Below are positions 22,996 through 33,400 of a DNA stretch of 64,000 nt, one piece after another. Made by a program: the position numbers and the translations under genes. The notes under the pieces were generated by a model. The model was not told the DNA's origin and did no database searches. It was given only the letters and a program-made list of their open reading frames with translations. Origin of the DNA: Isoperla grammatica. Taxonomy: Eukaryota; Arthropoda; Insecta; Plecoptera; Perlodidae. The stretch is from assembly GCA_945910005.1 (NCBI GenBank), contig OX246743.1:10708587-10772586 (forward strand), given 5' to 3'. Numbering within the stretch: position 1 is the first letter of the stretch; the number at the start of each line of letters is the position of its first letter.

Positions 22996-23864
22996 TGTGA
23001 GATAAAAATTAGTATTGTTCATTATTTCATTTTTACTTAGTTTTATTTTATTGCGTGATTTATGGATACCTTACGGTGACACCTGTGTTCGCTCACAGCT
23101 GTCGTCACCGTAAGGTATGCGCTGTGCTCGGCTATTTCGTCAGTTTCGTCCGGTTATAATTTCCTGTTTGTGCAGCAACTTTGCTGACTGCTCGGTTCAG
23201 GAGGGGGGCGGTTCGTTGACTTCGTGAGTGGACCCCGGACCCACTCTTTCGTGTTTGCCACGAGAGGGGGTCGAACCGAGTAGTTTGATTGGTGAATTAT
23301 GACTGGGGACAGCCAGCGTGAGGCAGAGAGGGGGTGACTGGGGTATGACGCAGGAGAGCTTAGGTGCGAGAGGTCACGGGGTTTACTCGGGGCAATTGGC
23401 TTGGGACTGGAATCGAGGACGGACGGAGGACCGACACCTGGGTAGAACGGCTGAGGATCCAACAGTGCGAAGGGAACGTCGAACGACAAGGCCAAGGGAA
23501 CGTCACGAGCGCGACCGAGGCGGACACAGAGAAGGGGATTCGACGCCAGGACACCAAGGTAGAGGCACTTCGGCCGTACGTTTAGACTAAGTTGTGCAGG
23601 GAAACCCGTAGACAGATTCGCCACTTCTCAGCCACTGATAGGTTAAATGTAAATCTAATAAATCACGGTTCCTTAATTGTCAGAATCAAAGTCTTATCAT
23701 TCCTAAGCTGTTTGAACCGGAACGTCCCGATCCCTCAGTAGTGAGAACCATCCCTAGAGTTACGCCCCAGTACATCTACGGGACCGTCGACGTCGGAGTC
23801 CGTGGGTTCGAGGCCGAGCCGACGGAATTGGGTTGGAGACACGGTAGGTTCTCGCTATCTGACA
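22996..23864 (+). repeat. 3' LTR
   Basis: Same length as the 5' LTR (offset exactly 9195) and apparently identical, including the internal hairpin and AATAAA (23657-23662). It is followed by the target duplication GTAT. Confidence 0.96.
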
Positions 23865-23868
23865 GTAT

Positions 23869-24263
23869 TACTTATTAATAGTTAGTATAGGTAATTATTA
23901 TATAGAAAGTAGATATTAGCAAATACTAGTAAGGAATGGTATTAACTCATAATTTACAAATATCACACACAAAAATCAAGAACATTGCAACATTGCATGC
24001 TTGAATGTAAGCAAGTCCATAGTTTACACACAACCTGTGCAGTCACATTGTCACAGCAAATCACATACGCTCATTGATTTCAGACCAGTTATTGCCCACA
24101 TCTCCTGATTACTAACAATCAGACACAACAACCAGACACAATCTCTCAGACACAAACAACCAACCCAGACACAAACAACCTCATAGATAAATCTGATTAT
24201 CTTGCAAAAGACTTCAATTAAGAAAATCTCGGAAAATTCCTCGTTCTTGCTCGCTGCGATGGT
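23869..24263 (-). other. Presumed 3' UTR / flank of the ammonium transporter gene
   Basis: Between the 3' LTR and the transporter stop codon. It contains a short irregular tandem of CAGACACAA/ACAACC words at about 24117-24182. I found no clear AATAAA on the minus strand, so the polyadenylation site is unresolved. It may even have been displaced by the retrotransposon insertion. Confidence 0.4.
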
Positions 24264-27200
24264 TCACTCGATCCATGCGTACTGCGCTCCGTAGGTATCG
24301 TTGAGCGTACCTTCCACCGTAGTGACGGAGTTGAGTCTCGAGCTGGGTCTGGTTCTGATCACTTCTTCCGTCGGATGGACCGACGAGCGATGGACTGACG
24401 AGCGGTGGCCCGAAAGCGGCGGTTTAAGGAAGTGTGGTGTGTGAGCCATTGACGACAAGACACTCTTTTCGTACTTGTTCTTCTCGTAAGTGTCGAGGTA
24501 CGACGAGTGACCTGAATACAACGAGAACATTATTTGATTTGATTATTTGTTGTTTAAAGAAGTACTCGACAACTAGGTCAAATGACGTCGGAGGGGGTAT
24601 TTGGAGGAAAGGGACAGAGGGGGGGGGGGGTGTAGGATGTAAATGGGAGGAAGGGGGGAAGGGGAGGCCGTAGACTGACTTTTGTCTGGATCTCACCCTT
24701 TCAATAGAAGACAAAATGTGCTTACCACAAAACATGAGAATTTTAGCATGTATAGGCCTACATATCCCCCAATGAAGTTTACGAAAATAATTATTATATG
24801 CCAATGCAAACGATTAAAAGAGTAACCAAGACAAGAGTTTATGTTCCTTTCCAGTAATATGTAATAGCAAACCAAAGTTAGAGTACAGATGAATTTCAAC
24901 CAAATGCCATCTGAATCATTGTAACAATAAACTACCAATCACTTGCCATTGTGGCACCCGGTATGGCCGCCATGCACATTATGTGAATATTACCTACGCT
25001 GCCCGGAATGAATTCCTCCATATAGAAGACAAATATATCTAAATCTGGAATTTCCCTGGAAATTTCGGACTGTTTGGGGAAATTCCAGCTGACGGTTGGT
25101 AACCCTGGTTCCGTACCTGGATTCTGTCCGCACACTTGGAACTGGTCGATGAGGTCGTCATCGGGAAAGGGGCGAAGTGCCGATACGGCCCGACTGAGTC
25201 CGATACCGTTGTGTCTGATCATGTGCTCCACGAGATCGGCTCCGAGCAGCTCCTCGTGAGCCTCCATTCGGATCGGAATTATCCGATTGACAAACTGGAA
25301 AGAGTAGGATAACCACATGACATAATACACATTTAACTCTTTCACTGTCGAGTTTCAAAAGGTAAAACTACTTAGAAATTCCATATTTTTTTGACCAATT
25401 TAAAAAAATTAAAATTAAAAAAAATCAGATTTTTCATAGCTCGGGGCATTATAATAGAAGGGATTTTTTGTGTGTGTAATATAGCTCTGATTTCCTGATG
25501 TTTATCATATACTTTCACATTCGCATTAATGCGAATGCAGCATGAAAGAGTTAAATAAGAGTATTTATTTACTTAATATGAAATTTTAGATTTTTCAAAA
25601 TAATTATTCTATGAAGTTAACCCTTTCGTAGGCGGTGGGAAGATTTCTTCCCACCCATTATAAGTTCGCTTCTGGGCGTTGGGAAGATAATTTCCCAGTT
25701 TCGGATCGTGCTGCTACCTAGCGGAGCGCGTGGAAATCACTTAAAAAAATTGGTACATGTCTTTAGGCCGATAACTGCAGTTCGTATAGCGTTTTGGCTT
25801 GACAGCTGACTGTGTTTTGTGACAACAACAAAAATTCTGAAGAATAAGTGCGTAAAGTGAACCCCCGAGGTGGATTTCTCCAAGCGAGATGTAAATATAT
25901 CAAATATAAGTATTCTAGAATATGATTAGTGGCATTTCCAAACTCATTTATCACATATTGTACAAAGGTGTACTTTGTTACAAAGTTGGGTAATATTTCA
26001 CCCAGTGCCCATGCCTGATTGCTAACATTTGTAGGTTATGTATCTAAAATATGTAAATTTGTGCTTGGAACTCGTATACTGTAACTAATTACTTTTGTAT
26101 GATTGTTTTAGGGGTGGACGGAACTTTATACGTGATAATATCAAGAAAAATCAGTGCAGTTAGTGAAAATGTGACTTTTTAAAAACACTATCCAGTGGGC
26201 AGTGGGAAGAAAAATACCCACCTCATTATTGTTTATTGTATGCAATTTTTTTTTTTTTTTTTTTTGGAAATATGTATTAAATAATATTACAACTTTAAAC
26301 AGCTATGTAAACTTATATTTTGTAGTACAAATAAAATTGCCCATGAAAGGGTTAAATATAAGTAGGATTACATTATATTTGATCTCTTTTGAAATAGATT
26401 TCGTTGACGACTTACCCACAAGATGGCAGCAGTCACGCAAAACGCCCAAACAGCCAAGGTTACGACTGTGAGAACCTGAACCCCCAGAAGATAGAAGCCG
26501 CCACCTAAACACAAAACATACTCTTGCATCGTCATGGGTGAGTGGGGCAAATGGCGACCTAATAAATCTCATACTTACTGGTATGAGTGCGCTTAGTGCA
26601 ATTATTCGCAATCCTGCAGTTAGCAACGGAAAAATGCTAACATTAACAAAATCTGCAACTTCTATACTAACTAACATAGTACTAACTAAAATAAATACAC
26701 ATAATGAAAGTGAAACGGTGATTTACCTCGAAACAATCCACTGCGGCCGTTGGTCGTCTTCAAATTAATTGGGTCTTGAGCAAACAGACCAACTGCAAGA
26801 ACTCCCCACATTCCACACATGCCTAGAAGAAAAATACCAAGCTGTATTGTTTTATATAGTTGTAGCACAATTTGGGACCGTGTCTGGATTAGGTCGTGGA
26901 TAGGTCCTGCTCGTTTGTTTCATAATGACAACAGATTTTACTTTTCAACTTGAAAAAAATTTAAAGAGAAGAGGTACGATAATATTAATTCATAATTGGT
27001 ATTACTATTACAATATTTAAATGCGACTCTAGTTACAAAATGTGAATATTTTTTAAAATCAGATTGTATGTACAGTAAAACTTCTTTAGTAAGTAAGTAA
27101 GTAAGTACTTACTTCTTAAGTAAGTACGTAATTAAGTAAGTAAGTAAGTAAGTAAGTAAGTGTAGTGTATAACTTAGCACAACAACAACCACAACCTTAA

Positions 27201-27372
27201 ACTTGTAACAGTTGGTTAACATGCATAACATAACAGGCAGCGCCCAGCCGGAAGCGGCATCTGTTGTAACCACCGGCTGTAAGTGTCAAGACAATAAAAG
27301 TGATCTTCAATCAATCAGCATCAGTTTCTCTTTACATATATTCCTCATCCTTGAAAGATAACAAGATACTAC

Positions 27373-27411
<39 letters not shown>

Positions 27412-30400
27412 GAAGTGAACGAACTCTTGGGAGCCAGATTATTATATTTTGTTATAGAGTACATTTCTTTAAAAAGTGGTACCTTTACACACATAAGAAC
27501 CTTTTGGGACCTCAAAAACAGTTTGTTATATAGATCGTTTTGTTATAAAGACGTTTGTTATAAAGAAGTTTGACTGTAGTAGAAAATAAATCCAAAATTT
27601 AGAGTGTTGCCTATTGGTATGCAAATGAAAAATTTCGAATCCTGTCGATCTACAAGAATTGAAATTGTGAAAAGATTCAAATGAGCGAACAAGATCAATG
27701 AACAGAACGGAACGGAATATGTACTGACCGTGTACTGAAGAAGCTCCCACGGGGTCATCGATGCCAAACTTGTCGAATATCGGCATGGAGAAACATGCGA
27801 TTATACCTCCGATAACACCGATGAGAACAGCCTCGGGAGCGGTGTACAAGAAACATCCAGCTGAAAGCAACACAAAGCAAAATACAGTACAACCTTGTTA
27901 TTACGTCGCACGATACAACGTCGTTCGCATTATCACGTCGTTTTGACAAAGTCCTGGCGAATTCCCATAAGAGATAATGTTTTCTAGAACTAAATACAAC
28001 GTCCCTTGATATAACGTCGTATCCGACATTACGACGCCTATTTTCGGACCGTACAGCAGTCAAACGAGCGTTATAACGTCGTTTCATGATGCAAACTTCC
28101 TTGTTAACATGGATTTTCCCGCCGAACACGATCACGGAATTCGCAATTCCCAACTTGAAGTTGAGTCGACCCTTCGACAGCATTGTTCCCGCGTTATCCT
28201 CCCCTCCTCCCCTACCCCGCCGCTGCCACATTCCAGTCCCCCCCACATCCCCCGCCCGCCACGCACTCCGCTTCCCGGCAGCTGCGGCCTCGCTCGCCGG
28301 CGTTTTATTTCAGTGACCTTCGGTAGATTGTTGTGCGTGGCTGTGTAGGTTTAACAACTCTGTCCATCTAATTTGTTAGGCGATGTCATTCATTGCTTGG
28401 GCTTGGGCTACTGTCAAACCAGAAACAATAGCGAAATGCTTTCGCAAAGCTGGTTTCGTGAAAGAGCACGACGTTTTGACGGCGTTTGACGAGGCCGATG
28501 ACGAGGCCTATGACGAGAGCGATGACGAGAGCCCGCCTAATGAGATCGCCCCGGGGGATTGGGAGAGGTTGGGAGGAGCCTGTACAATGGAAGAATTTTT
28601 CGAAATTGACAGCCACTTAGTGACAAGCGCGGTACTGTCAGTTGATGATATAATCGAGGAAAATAAGACCATTGATGGCGCCGACCTCAGCGACGTAGAC
28701 AGCGTTGTAGAAGCCCCAGAGCCCCCCCGAAGTTTCAATAAGCTATAGCTGCCTACGAAACCGTTTGTAGCTATTTAGTGACGCACGAAATAAGTGACGA
28801 GGTCCAAAAGCAGTTACTAAATATAAACGGGGCATTGTACGATGTGTATACAAAATCTAGTAAGTTCAGTTAAAGATAACAGACTTCTTCAAGCGCTAAG
28901 AGCTTAGATAATTCAAGACACGTCATATTATCATGATTAGAGATACGTGAAAATAGCGTTTTGTGTATAGATGCTACAAAGCGCTATTTTTCAGTAGAAA
29001 CTAAGGTTTTTCTGTTCCTATTTTAATATATTTAACACAGTAATCATACTTTGTTTATGATAAATGCAATTTAGTTGATTTTAATTTTAATAGTATGACA
29101 TGATTTAAAAATAAAAATTTGAGAAAACTTCATTCTCAAGTTTTTTAATCTTGGCAAAAAAATAGATGCTACAAAACGCTATAAAATGACAATTGAAAAT
29201 GCTATTTTCACGTATCACTAATCATGATACATTATCTTTTGACATAATATATCTTTGACTAGGACTATGTTTAGACCTTTAATAAATTTTATCTTTATTT
29301 GTTTTATCAGTCGTTTTAATTTTGACATTGCCCATTATTCCCTTAGCCCGTAACTCGCCAGGCGGTCAATGGTTGGGAGGGGGGGAAGCTCGCGTGAGCC
29401 TGTGGCAGCAATATGCCACGTACAAACACCCACACCTCCTCCTTGATAATAGCAGTGACAGCCGACTCACAATAGCCCTGGCCAAATTAGAAGTGTGTAG
29501 GTCTATACCTAAGATAGGGGGCCATACAAACGTCTACCCCCCTCCCCCCCCCCCCCTCCCCATAATGATAATGTGTAATTTTATTTTTTGATAATTTTTC
29601 GATAATCTGGTACAATGTCACGCTTGACATAACGTCGAAAATCAATAGTCCCTTCAGCGACGTTATATCAAGGTTGTAGCCCTACTGTATGTATAAATTC
29701 CAATATAAATAAATAACGTGTAGGATGCCCAACTTCTTTTTTTAGGGATCAATATAAAATTTTAGTTTAGATAATTCTGCTAATTAAATTAAAATTATGT
29801 GAGTGAGAAGGAATAATATATGGATAATAATATTAATGGGACTACTTTCATGATCTGCTTTATGTCATTTAAGTGATACAAGCCTATTATTAAAATGATC
29901 AAGTGTCCAGAATAATGAATGTTCTTGTGATCAGAATTTTAGATTGATTTTTTAGGGGGAGGGGTTGGGGGCAGCAGTTAATGGTTTAAACATTATTAGT
30001 TTATGAGTTTTAACTAGGAATGTCAAACGATATTAAATGCCATATCGATAATCGCAACAACAATACAAAATTATCGCGATAATATCGGCGCAAAAAAATA
30101 TCGTCTCGATATTGCAGTTTTAATTTTTATCGCGATATATCGCCGCGATGTTATGAAATAAGCACTAATACTACTTTTTAACATTGCGTCATATGTGAGG
30201 GGGGGGAGGGTAGTGGCGAATGGTTTTCCTGTGGCTACATCGAAGGAGGGCACTCGGCGACTGGTCGGTGGTCGCTCGGCTAACGTTGAGCAGGCGCCAA
30301 ATTCAAATATGAAATCAAGTCACCGTGATTATCGGGATATCGTACAGAAGTTAAATCGTATGATTATCGCTATAAGGCTAGCCATATCGCGATAATATCG

Positions 30401-33400
30401 ATATACGATATTATCGATATTTATCGATATGCGATTATCGTTGACATTCCTAGTTTTAATGTTTAGCTGTTTATTCTTCTTCCTTGAACTCATTTACATA
30501 TCTTAAGTTTTTTATTTTTCCTTGTAGCAGTTACAGGGATATATGGGATGGGAGACAAGTTAGCAGAGATGCAACTTATTAGTACCTGTGATCGACACCA
30601 GAGACCCCAACACTCCGTTGATCATGTCGATAATGTCGAGTCGGCCGTTGTGACGTCTCATGGAATACACGAGCCCCGTCAGCGCACCCCCGAAAGAAGA
30701 CAACATCGTCAGCACGGCGGCTCGTGCAGAATACTCCCATTTCAGCCCACTCACGCCGTACGTGCTGAACAAAGAACACATACAAATACGAGTTGAGTCG
30801 GCTCGATCAATAATAACTTACAATAACGATGCTTGTTGCTGGAATTTCAATTTTGACATTTTTTTATGTTTTTTATTAAAAAACTATAGACTTTCACTAC
30901 AATACGTGAATATGCAATTGTAATACATTCCATATTCAAACTCTCATGGTAAATAATTATTGTATTTTATTTGTGTAAAAGTGTATGTAAATGAAATGCC
31001 AAAATCTACACTGAAGGTATTTTTTTGGGGCCTGTACAAATAATAATCTTTTAGTTTCAATTGAAAAGCATCTAATATTCAAGCAAAGAAATTATTAATA
31101 TCAAAGAATAGAAAATATAAAATTGTTATGTTATAGCTACCATACAAACTAAAAAGTGAAATAATTACATCAAAGAATTATTTACTTGTTCTATTATTAG
31201 ACTTATTCACAGGCATAGTATCTAGTAAGAATGGGTCTTCCTTCCCTAACTTTTAATACCCTAAGGCCTAAATAAATAAAAAATAAAAAAATGCCTATTG
31301 GCTAAAAAGCAAAATGAAAACAGTATGTTTTTCCCAAGGCACCCAAGGCACCCACTCTTAGATCCATACTATTGCAAGGTTGAGGTGGGTTGTAGCTTGT
31401 AAGCTTCTGAAAAACATCTTCAATTATGTAACAAGTCTGGAGCTTCTCCAAGGTCTATGTCACCAGGAAACATTGATTTATCTAAGTTAAGTTGGAATCG
31501 TAATGAGGAGACAGCCCACGTACGATCAATTACCGTTATTTGTCTATGACGAACATAGTCGAGTCACTCACAACTAGAAGCAGCAAGGTTTGGTCAGCGT
31601 CACTGCATAAGTGAGTAGGTGACTGTTACGTACCATGACATCGTTTCGTATGCACGGACATCAGGGTTTTTTATAAGGACAGATTCAGTTATTCACCTTT
31701 AAGAATTGAAAGAGAAACCTTAAAGAAAATTAGAATCGGGTCCTTTGTTTGGCATTTTCATAACCCTGAAGTTCTTGCACCTGTTTTTTTAGCTTGCGAG
31801 AGTTTTACTTGGTATTTTATTTTTAACCAGAATTAAAATTACAAATAGGTACTGGCCTCTTGCATGGGATGTTTAAAGCTTTGAATAGTCTACTTGTTGA
31901 TGAATGTTGAGACAGGGTATTATGAATTTATTATTTTATGGCTACCAATGAAATTTCACGGCAGTCAAGATTTCGTCTATCGGCACAAAGTTTGGATTCT
32001 TGTATGCATTGCACTTGCACTGCACTGCATTGCACTGGCAGCCGGGACACTAATTCATTTCACAATTTTGAATTTTGCACAGATATTAGTATATATTATT
32101 TTTAATTTTTTATGTGTGAAATAAAAGCATTTATGGCTCTACAAAATAAAACTTAATAAAAAAATTATTCTATCTTTCATTCAGCCAAACGTGTCATGAA
32201 CAAGTTTCATGAATATTTGAGAAATTAGTCCGATGTCAATAAAACCACCTTAAAGGATCAGATGAAGTTGTGAGTTACCAAAATAGAAACCCGGTAAATT
32301 ACCTTCCAGAATTGAAAGCCATCCATCCCCACCACAGAACAAATAGTCCCAGGACCGCATTCACAGGACTACCAAGAGGAAGCGCATCCGTTCCCTTGTC
32401 GTAACGTCCAAGTCGGGGACCCAGCATGATGGCCGAGGCCAGAGCTGAAATATTACGTCAGCGTAAGTTACGCCACACAAACACAGCAACAAAGAAACAT
32501 AGATTAAAATCCTAATTTCCCTTTTCAATTTTAGGGTTCCATATCATCAAAATATTTCTAATTTACTATGGATTAAGTAAGGCATTAATTAATACAAAAC
32601 AAAGTAAACATTTTTTGATTTATTATAATTAAAAAAAAAAAAAACAGCGTTAACTTTTTGTTACAGACTAGTTTTTGTACTACTGACTTCATAAAATTAA
32701 GGAGTACTATATATAACACACAAAAACAGTATACCTAATTTCACACTGTTTTGACTGCAATAATCAAACTACTAAATATTAGTGTAACATGGGTGGATGT
32801 AAAACTATTTGAGTGAAAAACAGAAATTTTAAAATTCAGTTAAAATATAAATAATGGTAGGGCCTACTCGTCATACCTGAAGATCCTCCAATGAGATGCA
32901 CTGGTCCAGACCCAGCGATGTCTACAGCTCCGAGATTGTGCAGGAAGCCGTGTTCACCCCAGACCCATCCAGCAGGAAGACAGTACACTACTGTGTTCAG
33001 CAGGGAGAACAAGCAGTACGCCTTGAAGTTACACCTGTACACAATCAATTAGGTCATGTACCGTAATTACGACTGGGCCGACCGAGTTGGTCGTTTCATT
33101 GTTGTTTTCATTGTCATCCATTGTTATTTTCCCACCTGGTCGTCCGATCACGCTTTACGGTATGCACCCTTACGTTATTCTTTACATTGGTATTTGCATT
33201 CATACGTAATGAATTAATTGGGGTTGGCAGAAAAGAGCACAGCTCTAAATACAAGGAGTGAAGTGACACTATGCATAAAAGAGTAAAAGTAACTAAATAA
33301 AAAATATACACAAAATAAGAAATAATATAATAAAACAAAAAATATGATGAAAATTGTTAAAAAACTAACAATAATACATAGCATGAACACCAAAAATTAA

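Larger units (their letters stand above)
13801..23864 (+). mobile_element. Complete Ty3/Gypsy LTR retrotransposon (10,064 bp)
   Basis: Two 869-bp direct repeats (13801-14669 and 22996-23864) begin TGTGAG and end TGACA, and the whole is flanked by a 4-bp duplication GTAT at 13797-13800 and 23865-23868. I saw no difference between the two LTRs, which points to a recent insertion. Gag (14990-16411) and Pol (16438-20325) are open throughout. Domain order protease, reverse transcriptase, RNase H, integrase identifies the Gypsy superfamily. There is no envelope-like frame. A 2.7-kb non-coding tail with tandem repeats lies between pol and the 3' LTR. It sits between the decayed repeat array and the 3' end of the ammonium transporter gene, about 400 bp past that gene's stop codon. 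Confidence 0.97.
27885..29687 (+). mobile_element. Tigger/pogo-like DNA transposon, internally deleted (1803 bp)
   Basis: The left end CAGTACAACCTTGTTAT and the right end (reverse complement CAGTAGGGCTACAACCTTGA) form inverted repeats flanked by TA, as in the Tc1/mariner-pogo group. ACGTCG motifs recur inside both ends. Most of the transposase is missing, but its C-terminus survives at 28383-28748. A separate hAT-type miniature element sits inside it at 28938-29220. The element lies in an intron of the AMT gene. Confidence 0.82.
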
